A stretch of 64,000 bases of DNA, taken from assembly GCA_900112325.1 (NCBI GenBank), contig FOLJ01000017.1:62001-126000 (forward strand). The letters run 5' to 3'. Shown here piece by piece: positions 33,560-42,042 of this stretch; the first letter of the stretch is position 1; each line of letters opens with the position of its first letter. The stretch comes from Micromonospora sediminimaris (lineage in GTDB: Bacteria; Actinomycetota; Actinomycetes; Mycobacteriales; Micromonosporaceae). The translations under genes and the position numbers were made by a program. Below the pieces are notes generated by a model, which saw only the letters and a program-made list of their open reading frames with translations, ran no database searches and was not told where the DNA came from.

Positions 33560-36500
33560 ATGCGGTTTGGCGCCGTCGGAGTACCTCCGGTGGTGGAAGC
33601 CGCCTCCCGCCGCGTCGGTGCCACCGCGACCCGGCTCGCCCGGGCGGCCGGGCTGACCAGCCGACGGGTGTGGTCCCGCCCCGGCCGGCACCACATCGAG
33701 GTTCACGGCGTCTGCCAGGACGGCGGCGACACCCTCGCCCGCCAGGTCGAGACGGCGCTGGAACGAATGCCGGGGGTCAACTGGGCACGGGTCAACGCGC
33801 CCTCCGGACGGGTGGTCGTCGCGGTCGACACACCGGGGCCCAAGGTACGCGAACTTGTCGCCACCATCGCCCGGGTCGAACGCACCTGCCCGCACGAACC
33901 GGATCCGGAGATCCCGCCGCCGCACCCACCCGAGGAAGGACCACGCACCCCGCGTACCCTCGGCGCGCTCGCCTCCGACGCGCTCGGCCTGACCATCTCC
34001 GCCGCCACCCGGATCCTGCCCGTGACCCCGGTTCCCGGTGAGGTCTCCGGACTGCTCAGCGCCATCGACCTGCACCCGAAGCTGCACGCCCTCGCCGGGC
34101 TGGGACTACGCCGCGACCCACGCGCCGAGGTTCTCTTCCCACTCGCCGAGGCGGTGGTGCAGGGCCTCACCGGCGGCTGGACGGGGATAGTGCTCGACGG
34201 CGCTCAGCGGATAGTCCAGTGGGGCGAAGGGTTGGCCCAGCTGCGAGCCTGGGAGAAGGCCGAACCCCGGCTCACCGGCGACCCGGATCGCGCCGTCGCC
34301 CGTACTCCCGCCTTCGAGCGGCCCTGCCCGAAACCCGACGGCTCCGTCGAGCGGTACATCAACCGGATGCTCGCCGGTGGCGCTGCGGCCTTCGCCGCGG
34401 CGACGCCCGTGGTCGGCCCGAAACGGGCCGCCGCCCTGGGCCTGTCCGCGCTGCCCAAGGCGCCGGGCAGCGGGCGCGAGGGGTACGCGGCCCAGCTCGG
34501 CCGGATCCTGGCCCGACGCGGCGTCATCGCCATGGACCGCAGCGTGCTCCGCGAACTCGACCGCCTCGACACGCTTGTGCTGGACGCTCGGATCCTCGGC
34601 TCCGACCGGGGTGTCCTGGCCGACCTGGCCCCGCTGCCCGGCGTCGACACGTCACGGGTGGCCGCCCAGGCGTTCACCCTCTTCGAACCGACCGCACCCA
34701 ACGACGTACGCCACCTCGACGGATGGCGGCTCGGCCCGCTTGACCGCCTCGACGTGCGGGACCCTGGCGACACCGACGACAGCCGGCGGCTGCGCGAACG
34801 CGGCGGCACCCTGCTCGGTCTGGCCCAGGCCAACGCGCTCGCGGCCGTACTGCGGGTCGAACCCGAGCCGGCCCCCGGCGTCGAAGCCCTACCTGCCGTC
34901 GCCCGGCAAGCCGGCCTGCGGCTCGTCGTGGCCGGCGGCGACCCGCAGCGGCACGCCTCCGCCGACGCGCTGATGCCCGGCGACGACCAGCTCACCGAGT
35001 CGGTACGCACCCTGCAACGGGAGGGTGCGGTGGTGATGCTCGTCTCCGGCGACCGCACCGCCCTCGCCGCCTCGGACTGCGGACTGGGCCTCGCCGACCC
35101 CGACGATCCGCCGCCGTGGGGGGCACACCTGCTGGTCGGCACCGATCTGCGGGTCGTCGCCCTGATCATCGAGGCGGCCGGGGTGGCCCGGCGGATGACC
35201 GCGCAGAACCTGCGCATCGGACTGGCCGGCACCGGCCTCGGCGCGCTAGGTGCCTTCACCGCCGACCCGGCCCTGCTACCGGGCCGTACGCTCGCCTCGG
35301 TCAACGGCGCGGCGGCGCTGGCCTTCGCACACGGCGTCTGGCGGGCCGGCCGGCTGACCGAAGCGACCACCGCACCCGCACCCGCGATCACCGCCTGGCA
35401 TCTGATGCCGGTGCCCACCGTCATCGACCAGCTCGGCACGAACCACAGTGGGCTGACCGAGGTCGAGGCCCAGCGACGACAGGCCAACCGCCCAGGTGAG
35501 ACAGCCGGCCCGGGCGGGCTGCTCCGCGCCTTCGTCGACGAACTCGCCAACCCGCTCACCCCGGTGCTCGCCGCCGGGGCGGTGCTCTCCGCCAGCTTCG
35601 GTTCGCTCGTCGACGCCGCCCTGGTCGGCGGCGTCGTCGGAGCTTCCGCGCTGGTCGGCGCGGTACACCAGCGCAACACCGAGAAGTCGCTGGCCCAGCT
35701 GCTGTCCCGCTCGGCGGTGACCGCCCGGGTCCGCCGCGACGGCGTCGAACGGGTGGTACCCGCCGACGACCTCGTCCCCGGAGACGTGATCGTGCTCGAA
35801 TCCGGCGACGCGGTACCTGCCGACTGCCGGGTCCTGACCTCCGTCGGCCTGGAAGCCGACGAGTCCTCCCTGACCGGCGAGTCGCTGCCGGTCAGCAAGA
35901 CCGACCAGCCGGTGGTCGCCGCCGCCGTGGCCGAACGCTGCTCCATGGTCTACGAGGGCACCAGCATCGCCGCCGGCCGTGGCGACGCCGTGGTCGTGGC
36001 CACCGGCGCCGACACCGAGGCCGGACGCAGTCTCGCCCTTGCCCGGCAGGCACCGCCGGTCAGCGGGGTCGAGGCCCGGCTGGGCAAGCTGACCCGCACC
36101 GCGGTCCCGATGGCCGCCGGGTCGGCGGTCGCGGTGGCCGGTGCCGGGCTGCTGCGAGGCGTACCGCTGGCCCAGACGGCCGCGACCGCCGCGAACCTGG
36201 CCGTCGCCTCGGTGCCCGAGGGACTGCCGTTCCTGGTCAGCGCCGCCCAACTGGCCGCCGCCCGACGACTCGCCGAGCACGGTGCACTGGTCCGTAACCC
36301 GCGCACCATCGAGGCCCTGGGCCGGGTCGACGTGCTCTGCTTCGACAAGACCGGCACCCTCACCGAGGGGCATCTGATGCTGGCCGGGGTCGGCGACGCC
36401 GACGCGTACGCCCCCGTGGAGCACCTCGACGACCGACTGCGACGCACCCTGGCGGCGGCGCTGCGGGCCACCCCGGCCGCCGACGACCCCGAGGAACTCT

Positions 36501-38083
36501 CCATGCAGACCGATCGGGCGGTGCTGCGAGGTGCCCGCGCCGCCGGTGTCACCGAGCCGGACGGCGCGCCCGGCTGGCAGGCCGCCGGTGGTCTGCCGTT
36601 CGAGCCGTCGCGCGGATACCACGCCAGCGTCGGCGAGACCGACAGCGGGTTGCTGCTCAGCGTGAAGGGCGCACCGGAGGCGGTCCTACCCCGCTGCACG
36701 GCGAACCGGGTCGCCGGACGCGACGAACCGCTCGACGACGCGGGCCGGGCCGAACTGCACCGGCTGCTCGGCGAGCGGGCCGGCGCGGGACACCGCATCC
36801 TCGCCGTCGCCGAGTGCACAGTCGCCGACCCAGACATCACCGACGAGGGTGTACACGGCCTGGTCTTCACCGGCTTCCTGGCGATCGCCGACGGGGTACG
36901 CGCCAGCGCCGCGCCAGCCGTCCGCCGGATCCGCCAGGCGGGCGTGCACACCATCATGATCACTGGCGACCATCCGGCGACCGCCGAGGCGATCGCGGCC
37001 ACCATCAGCGCCGGAGACGCCCAGCGGGTGGTCACCGCCACCGAACTCGACCAACTCGACGACACCGCCCTCGCCGAACGGCTGGCCGCCACCGACGTGG
37101 TGGCCCGCTGCACCCCGGCCCACAAGGTCCGCATCATCCAGGCCCTGCAAAAATGCGGGCGTACCGTCGCGATGACCGGTGACGGCGCCAACGACGCCCC
37201 CGCCATCCGGCTGGCCGACGTGGGCATCGCCCTCGGTCAACGGGGCACCCCGGCGGCGCGCGCCGCCGCCGACCTGGTGGTCACCGACGACCGGCTGGAA
37301 ACCATAATCGCCACCCTGGTCGAAGGTCGGGCGATGTGGTCCTCGGTCCGTCACGCGCTGAGCATCCTCGTCGGCGGCAACCTCGGTGAGATCGCCTTCA
37401 GCGTGCTTACCGCCGCCGCAACCGGCCGCGCCGCGCTCAACGGACGCCAACTGCTGCTGGTCAACCTGCTCACCGACATGGCACCCGCGCTGGCCATCGC
37501 CGTGCGGCCACCCGGCGGCGACCACGCCGACGGGCTGCTGCGCGAGGGCCCGGACAGCTCACTCGGCCAGACCATGACCCGGGAGATCGGCCTGCGCGCC
37601 GCCGCCACCACCCTAGGTGCGACCACCGGCTGGACACTTGCCCGCTACACCGGCACCCAGCGACGCGCCGGCACCGTCGCGCTGGTCTCCCTGGTCGGTA
37701 CCCAGCTCGGCCAGACCGTGCTGGCCGGCGGCACCAGCCCGACCGTGCTCGCCTCCACCGCCGCGTCCTTCGGCGTGCTGGCCGCGGTCGTACAGACCCC
37801 CGGACTCAGCCAGTTCTTCGGCTGCACCCCGCTGGGCCCGGTCGGCTGGACCATCGCCACCGGATCGGCGCTCGGCGCCACCCTCGCCAACGGTGCCCTC
37901 ACCCGGCTCGTCGCGCGATTCCCGCAGGTCGAAGGCGAGCAGGCGACCGAGCAGGCGGACGGTGAGCAGGCGACCGGGCAGCGGGTCGACGGCGGCCGAG
38001 CGGTCGAACACGTCGACAGCGAGCAGGAACCAGCTGGCCTGGGCATACCCGCCCCAGCCGCACCCGGCCGGCCGCCGCAGTGA
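33560..38083 (+). CDS. Giant P-type ATPase (CtpI-like) with degenerate duplicated ATPase half
   Basis: A 1507-residue membrane ATPase. The C-terminal half (about 640-1480) is complete: T-G-E-S actuator motif (near 770), phosphorylation site D-K-T-G-T at Asp929, T-G-D-H-P and M-T-G-D-G-A-N-D hinge (near 1208), and terminal membrane helices. The N-terminal half has an HMA-like fold (about 45-100) and a decayed second ATPase core: Asp342 is kept, but D-K-T-G-T has become D-A-R-I-L, and G-D-G-A-N-D is replaced by S-G-D-R-T-A-L. This matches mycobacterial CtpI in length and plan. Substrate unknown, with metal or other cation likely by family. Start 33560 follows GTGGGAGGCAAA. Confidence 0.9.
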   Translation: MRFGAVGVPPVVEAASRRVGATATRLARAAGLTSRRVWSRPGRHHIEVHGVCQDGGDTLARQVETALERMPGVNWARVNAPSGRVVVAVDTPGPKVRELVATIARVERTCPHEPDPEIPPPHPPEEGPRTPRTLGALASDALGLTISAATRILPVTPVPGEVSGLLSAIDLHPKLHALAGLGLRRDPRAEVLFPLAEAVVQGLTGGWTGIVLDGAQRIVQWGEGLAQLRAWEKAEPRLTGDPDRAVARTPAFERPCPKPDGSVERYINRMLAGGAAAFAAATPVVGPKRAAALGLSALPKAPGSGREGYAAQLGRILARRGVIAMDRSVLRELDRLDTLVLDARILGSDRGVLADLAPLPGVDTSRVAAQAFTLFEPTAPNDVRHLDGWRLGPLDRLDVRDPGDTDDSRRLRERGGTLLGLAQANALAAVLRVEPEPAPGVEALPAVARQAGLRLVVAGGDPQRHASADALMPGDDQLTESVRTLQREGAVVMLVSGDRTALAASDCGLGLADPDDPPPWGAHLLVGTDLRVVALIIEAAGVARRMTAQNLRIGLAGTGLGALGAFTADPALLPGRTLASVNGAAALAFAHGVWRAGRLTEATTAPAPAITAWHLMPVPTVIDQLGTNHSGLTEVEAQRRQANRPGETAGPGGLLRAFVDELANPLTPVLAAGAVLSASFGSLVDAALVGGVVGASALVGAVHQRNTEKSLAQLLSRSAVTARVRRDGVERVVPADDLVPGDVIVLESGDAVPADCRVLTSVGLEADESSLTGESLPVSKTDQPVVAAAVAERCSMVYEGTSIAAGRGDAVVVATGADTEAGRSLALARQAPPVSGVEARLGKLTRTAVPMAAGSAVAVAGAGLLRGVPLAQTAATAANLAVASVPEGLPFLVSAAQLAAARRLAEHGALVRNPRTIEALGRVDVLCFDKTGTLTEGHLMLAGVGDADAYAPVEHLDDRLRRTLAAALRATPAADDPEELSMQTDRAVLRGARAAGVTEPDGAPGWQAAGGLPFEPSRGYHASVGETDSGLLLSVKGAPEAVLPRCTANRVAGRDEPLDDAGRAELHRLLGERAGAGHRILAVAECTVADPDITDEGVHGLVFTGFLAIADGVRASAAPAVRRIRQAGVHTIMITGDHPATAEAIAATISAGDAQRVVTATELDQLDDTALAERLAATDVVARCTPAHKVRIIQALQKCGRTVAMTGDGANDAPAIRLADVGIALGQRGTPAARAAADLVVTDDRLETIIATLVEGRAMWSSVRHALSILVGGNLGEIAFSVLTAAATGRAALNGRQLLLVNLLTDMAPALAIAVRPPGGDHADGLLREGPDSSLGQTMTREIGLRAAATTLGATTGWTLARYTGTQRRAGTVALVSLVGTQLGQTVLAGGTSPTVLASTAASFGVLAAVVQTPGLSQFFGCTPLGPVGWTIATGSALGATLANGALTRLVARFPQVEGEQATEQADGEQATGQRVDGGRAVEHVDSEQEPAGLGIPAPAAPGRPPQ

Positions 38084-38098
38084 GTGCCATCACCGACG

Positions 38099-39085
38099 TC
38101 AGGGGGCTGGACGCCAGGTCGCGGCGGCGCGGCGCAGCCGGTCGTTGACCGCCCGCCCCACCCCGGTGTCCGGCACCGGCTCCGCGACGATCTCGGTAAC
38201 CCCGACGGCGTCAAGTCGGTGCAGCATGTCGAAGAGGCGAGCCGCCGCCTCGGTCAGATCACCGGAGGCGGAGAGCACCTCCACCGCCGCCCAGCCGCCC
38301 GCCGGCCGGTCCCGGAACGCCAGATACCCACACCCCGCACCGCCGGCCCCCGCCGACTCCGCGCCGGAAAGCAACCGCAACGGCGTACGCGGCGCGTAGT
38401 GCGCGGCCAACGTCCCCGGCGCGACCGGCTGCCCCGAGCTACCCGGACGCACCGTCACCGGCCCGGCGATCTTCTCCAACTCCTCGACCGGCAACGCACC
38501 GAGCCGCAGCACCACCGGCAGGTCCCCACGGGCGTCCACGATCGTCGACTCGATCCCACACCGGGTCGGCCCGCCGTCGAGCACCACGTCCACAGCTGCC
38601 CCCAGCCCGCGCACCACGTGCTCGGCACGGGTCGGACTGAGCTGGCCGAACCGGTTCGCGCTCGGCGCGGCCACCGGAACCCCGGCAGCGGCGATCAACC
38701 GCCGAGCGTGCTCGTGGTCCGGCACCCGCACCGCCATGCTGTCCAACCCGGAGGTCACGATCGGTGGGATCCGCTCCGGTCGGTCCACAATCAGCGTCAA
38801 CGGCCCCGGCCAGAACCGGGCCGCAAGCGCCGCCACGGCCGGCGAAACCGACCCCACAAGCGGTTCCAGGTCCGCCACGTCGGCGAGATGGGTGATCAGC
38901 GGATCGAAACTCGGCCGCTGCTTCGCCTCGAAGATCCGGGCCGCCGCCCGCGCGTCCAACGCGTTCGCCCCCAGCCCGTAGACGGTCTCCGTCGGAAAGG
39001 CCACCAACCCACCCGTACGCAGCACGGCGACCGCCTCGCCGAGATCACCGTCGGCAGGCAGGACGCGGGGAGATCCGTTGCTCAC
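38099..39085 (-). CDS. L-threonylcarbamoyladenylate synthase (Sua5/YwlC)
   Basis: A 328-residue enzyme that makes threonylcarbamoyl-AMP from Thr, bicarbonate and ATP for the t6A modification of tRNAs. The YrdC-like catalytic domain (1-210) opens with F-P-T-E-T-V-Y-G-L-G and includes K-Q-R-P, W-P-G-P-L-T and A-P-S-A-N-R-F-G. A C-terminal Sua5 domain follows (about 235-325) after the linker with P-G-T-L-A-A-H-Y-A-P. It ends 15 bp from the convergent ATPase gene. Confidence 0.92.
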   Translation of the reverse strand: MSNGSPRVLPADGDLGEAVAVLRTGGLVAFPTETVYGLGANALDARAAARIFEAKQRPSFDPLITHLADVADLEPLVGSVSPAVAALAARFWPGPLTLIVDRPERIPPIVTSGLDSMAVRVPDHEHARRLIAAAGVPVAAPSANRFGQLSPTRAEHVVRGLGAAVDVVLDGGPTRCGIESTIVDARGDLPVVLRLGALPVEELEKIAGPVTVRPGSSGQPVAPGTLAAHYAPRTPLRLLSGAESAGAGGAGCGYLAFRDRPAGGWAAVEVLSASGDLTEAAARLFDMLHRLDAVGVTEIVAEPVPDTGVGRAVNDRLRRAAATWRPAP

Positions 39086-39217
39086 CCCTCCGACGCTAGC
39101 CTGCCGCCGACCACCTGCCCTGCGTCACCCCGGACCACCGCTCGCTGATTTCAGCGCTGACAACGTCGGCTCCTCCGGCGGAGAGGTGGAACCCCTCATT
39201 GCAGCGGTTGTTGGTCA

Positions 39218-39901
39218 TCAGCTCGCGGAATCCGGAAACAGGAGCAGGTCGAACCACAGTCCCTGACCGTCGAGTTCCAACGGCTGGCTGCTGCCCGAGA
39301 GGCTGGGCGGGCCGGCGTAGGTGCCGGTGAGGGTGTAGAGGCCCGGGTCGACGGCGACTTGGAAGATGCCGTCCGGGCCGGTGACAACCTCTACCCCAGC
39401 CGGCTCCAGTCGGATCGTCGCCCCCTCCACCGGCAACCAGGTGTTCGCGTCAAGGGCTCGGCCCTGGAGGCTCCAGACGGCGTAGACCGTGAAGGCGCCC
39501 TGCGTCATGGAGCTGATCCGACCTCTGCGGTCGACCGACACCGCGTACACCGGACGCTCACCGGTCACGTTGCCTACGTCGATCGTCACAGTGGCCGTTC
39601 CGTCCTGCGCAGCCGGCACCTCGCTGCCCAGGGAGGTGTTGCCGACGCTGTACCGAAACCGGGTCACCGTGGTGTCACCGCTCGCGGCGAACCGGATGGC
39701 AAGCTGGCCACCTGCGGAAACGCTGTTCCCGTCCGGGAAGTCGATTACTGGCGGACCGGGCACCTTCGCCTCGACAGCCGCCGACGCCGGCGACGCCATC
39801 AGAGTCGAGCCGGTGGCGAGCAGAAGCAGGGAGGCGGCCATCCCAACGAGCCTGCGGCGAGTTGAACGGGTGCGTGCACCCAACGTTGAATTGACAGACA
39901 T
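39218..39901 (-). CDS. Secreted protein with carboxypeptidase-regulatory-like (beta-sandwich) domain
   Basis: A 227-residue protein with a signal peptide (basic residues to about 17, hydrophobic core 18-35, cleavage after A-S-P-A-S-A-A). The middle (50-130) looks like an Ig-type beta fold. The C-terminal 75 residues resemble a carboxypeptidase-regulatory-like domain (G-R-A-L-D-A-N-T-W-L-P-V-E-G-A-T-I-R-L, then G-P-D-G-I-F-Q-V-A-V-D-P-G-L-Y-T-L). It is probably an extracellular or wall-associated protein of unknown role. It stands alone between Sua5 and tRNA-Ala. Confidence 0.72.
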   Translation of the reverse strand: MSVNSTLGARTRSTRRRLVGMAASLLLLATGSTLMASPASAAVEAKVPGPPVIDFPDGNSVSAGGQLAIRFAASGDTTVTRFRYSVGNTSLGSEVPAAQDGTATVTIDVGNVTGERPVYAVSVDRRGRISSMTQGAFTVYAVWSLQGRALDANTWLPVEGATIRLEPAGVEVVTGPDGIFQVAVDPGLYTLTGTYAGPPSLSGSSQPLELDGQGLWFDLLLFPDSAS

Positions 39902-40236
39902 CCGAGCCCCCGCGTCAACACGTCATGGAAAGATCAACTTAGCCAAGGGAATGCCATCCGTCAATGCTTTTGGAAGGCGCCGCCTGCTCGAACCGCACCT
40001 CGCCAGAGCTATTGGCGGCGGAGGGCTCAGCGGCCGAGGCGCAACGGGCGCGAATGGTTTCCGCTGCCCAGCGGACACCTCTACACCTCGGGCCAGGTCC
40101 TCCACCGAAACCAGGCGGACGGAGGCCGTGCGCCGTCACCCGCTCGTGGTGGTCGTGTACCCGCCCCACCAGTTCGGAAAGCCCGATGGTTCACTGAGAC
40201 CAAATATCGCAACAAACAGCAGGTCAGAAAGATGCG
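39902..40236. other. Gene-free gap between secreted protein and tRNA-Ala
   Basis: These 335 bases have lower GC than their neighbours (for example AAAGATCAACTTAGCC near 39929 and an A-rich stretch at 40200-40230 beside the tRNA 3' end). They hold the promoter region of the secreted protein and the region after the tRNA. I see no convincing gene and no duplicated tRNA end that would prove an integration. Confidence 0.4.
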
Positions 40237-40309
40237 TGGAGCCCAGGGGACTCGAACCCCTAACCCCTGCCTTGCAAAGGCAGTGCTCTGCCAGTTGAGC
40301 TAGGGCCCC
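40237..40309 (-). tRNA. tRNA-Ala (anticodon UGC)
   Basis: The 73-nt minus-strand cloverleaf has acceptor stem GGGGCCC/GGGCTCC (one G-U), the D-loop AGCTCAACTGGCAGAGC, anticodon stem-loop CTGCCTTTGCAAGGCAG with anticodon TGC, and T-arm GGGGTTCGAGTCCCC. CCA is not encoded. It follows the DLW-39 gene and tRNA-Ile in the same direction. Confidence 0.97.
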
Positions 40310-40346
40310 GTCACGGCGCTGAGGCCGCAGGTCGGAGCGGACGGCG

Positions 40347-40475
40347 TCAACGCAGGTCCGGCGAGGTGGTCGCCTCGTGCCAGAGAGCGCGCTCGTCGTT
40401 GGCTTCCTTGACCTTCTTGGCCACCACCGCGGCCACGCCGACGACACCGACCAGGATCAACAGCTTCTTGAACAT
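40347..40475 (-). CDS. DLW-39 family small protein between two tRNAs
   Basis: A 42-residue protein: M-F-K-K, a hydrophobic helix (about 5-18, L-L-I-L-V-G-V-V-G-V-A-A-V-V), then a charged tail containing the D/E-R-A-L-W-H motif that names the DLW-39 family. It is a predicted single-pass membrane miniprotein of unknown role, conserved at this place between tRNA-Ile and tRNA-Ala near actinobacterial gyrA. GGGGCAGCCCCG precedes the ATG. The identification rests on position, length and sequence pattern. Confidence 0.82.
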   Translation of the reverse strand: MFKKLLILVGVVGVAAVVAKKVKEANDERALWHEATTSPDLR

Positions 40476-40519
40476 CGGGGCTGCCCCTCACGCTCGACGT
40501 GCCGTCGGACCATGTGCGG

Positions 40520-40593
40520 TGGGGCTAGCTGGAATCGAACCAGCGACCTCAGAGTTATCAGCTCTGCGCTCTAACCGACTGAGCTATAGCCCC
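40520..40593 (-). tRNA. tRNA-Ile (anticodon GAU)
   Basis: The 74-nt minus-strand cloverleaf has acceptor GGGGCTA/TAGCCCC, the D-arm AGCTCAGTCGGTTAGAGC, an anticodon stem-loop with GAT, and T-arm GCTGGTTCGATTCCAGC. CCA is not encoded in full. It is the first of the tRNA-Ile/DLW-39/tRNA-Ala group downstream of gyrA. Confidence 0.97.
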
Positions 40594-40739
40594 GCGTAGC
40601 GACGAGCAAGGTTAACCCATCCGCCCAGCGCCCCCCAAATCGGGGCCAGGCTCGCCAGCCACCTCGGCGTCGCCCCCTGAACCTACCCGAGCACCGGAGG
40701 CGGGTACACCGGGTTACCGCCCGACGGACCTCCCGCATG

Positions 40740-41030
40740 ATGCCGCATCCCGGGCCGACCCGGCCGCCGGAGGCCCCCACATGCGGCATCCCGCGCGGAC
40801 CTGACCGCCGGCCCCCGGACCTGGACGCCAACCCGCGCGGACCTGACCGCCGGCCCGCGCGGACCTGACCGCCGGCCCGTGCGGACCTGGCCGCTCGCCC
40901 CCCACGTGCGGCATCCCGGGCTAACTGAGCCGCCGGAAGCGCCGGCATGCGGCATCCCGCGCGGGCCTGGCCGCAGAGACTCCAGCATGCGGCATCCCGC
41001 GCGGACCGAACCGCCGCCCCGCGCGAAACC
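40740..41030. repeat. Degenerate 41-bp tandem repeat (minisatellite)
   Basis: A motif RTGCSGCATCCCGSGC recurs at 40740, 40781, 40906, 40947 and 40987. The spacings are 41, 125 (three units), 41 and 40 bp. The 40781 unit is followed by three near-copies of CGCGCGGACCTGACCGCCGG. Roughly seven units fit. The period is not a multiple of three, and no frame runs through with plausible protein, so it is read as non-coding. It occupies most of the 533-bp gap between tRNA-Ile and the DUF3566 gene, where I see no gene. Confidence 0.75.
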
Positions 41031-41126
41031 GGCCGCTGACCCCGCGCCGGCAGGCAGGGGCTGCGGGTACGGAAACGCCGGCCCGCACCACCGCGAAGGG
41101 CGGCACGGACCGGCGTCGAAGAACTG

Positions 41127-42038
41127 TCAGTCCCGCTCGGCGAGGGTCAGCTCGATGCCGCCCACCAGGTCGGCGCAGACGTTGTAGACGAACGCCCCGA
41201 GGGTGGCCAGCGCGGTGAACAGCACGACGTTGACCAGGCCGATCAACGCCGAGCTGAAGATCACCCCGCGTGCGGTGATCTGGAAGCCCTCCGTGCTCTG
41301 ACCACCACCCGCGTTCACCAGGTCACCGAGGCTGTCGTTCACGCTGCTGAACACGCCCATCGCGTCCAACGCCAGGTACAGCACCGAGGTCGCCACGACG
41401 ATGACGATGAACAGCACCACCGACACCGCGAAGGCGAACTTCATCACCGACCACGGGTCGATCCGCTTGAGGTTCAGCCGGGCCCGGCGCGGCCCGCGTG
41501 AGGCAGCCGAGCTGACCGAGGTACGCGCGGCGCGTACCGCCTCACCGACCCGTGCGGCACCCACCGCCGTGCTCACCCCCGGGGGCAGGCCACCACCGTT
41601 CGCCGGTCGGCCGAGCCCGAACGACCGGGTCGCGTCCGGCTTCGGACCGACCCCGGTCACCCGGGGCTGAGTACCGGTAGTGCTGGTGCTGGCCGCCGGC
41701 AGGACCCCGGTCGTACCCGGAGAGGGCTTGCCCGCTGAGGCGACCGTCGGCTGGACAGGGGACGGCTTGCCGACCGAGGTCGCGGTGGCCTCCGTGGTGC
41801 CGCCGCTCTCGGCCGACTTCTCCTCGGCGGCGTCGCCCTCCGGTGCGTCTGTCGGCTTGTCCGGGGGTGGGGCCATACCGGGAGCCCGGGTGAATTTCGG
41901 GGCAGGCGCGTCGGCAGGGACGGTGGCCCGGCCCACGGCCGCGCGGCCGGTCGCTGGCGTGCCGCTCTTCGCGGCCTCCTCGTCGACCGGGTTGGCCGAG
42001 GTCCCCGCGTTCCCCGACTTCGCCTGTGTCTCCGTCAT
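41127..42038 (-). CDS. DUF3566-family membrane protein (downstream of gyrA)
   Basis: A 303-residue protein. About 1-180 is a disordered Thr/Pro/Ala/Lys region; the conserved DUF3566 domain (about 185-300) starts with L-N-L-K-R-I-D-P-W-S-V-M-K-F and holds two membrane helices (about 200-222 and 262-285) with A-L-D-A-M-G-V-F between them. Mycobacterial homologues occupy the same site after gyrA. Its role is not established. It begins 4 bp after gyrA and is surely cotranscribed with it. Confidence 0.9.
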   Translation of the reverse strand: MTETQAKSGNAGTSANPVDEEAAKSGTPATGRAAVGRATVPADAPAPKFTRAPGMAPPPDKPTDAPEGDAAEEKSAESGGTTEATATSVGKPSPVQPTVASAGKPSPGTTGVLPAASTSTTGTQPRVTGVGPKPDATRSFGLGRPANGGGLPPGVSTAVGAARVGEAVRAARTSVSSAASRGPRRARLNLKRIDPWSVMKFAFAVSVVLFIVIVVATSVLYLALDAMGVFSSVNDSLGDLVNAGGGQSTEGFQITARGVIFSSALIGLVNVVLFTALATLGAFVYNVCADLVGGIELTLAERD

Positions 42039-42042
42039 TCAA

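Noticed and set aside
39902..40236. Possible integration (att) site at the 3' end of tRNA-Ala
   Set aside because: No second copy of the tRNA end, integrase or phage gene is visible in the window; lower GC alone is not enough.
40740..41030. Possible CRISPR array by repeat appearance
   Set aside because: The units are contiguous and degenerate at 41 bp, without unique spacers of constant size or nearby cas genes.
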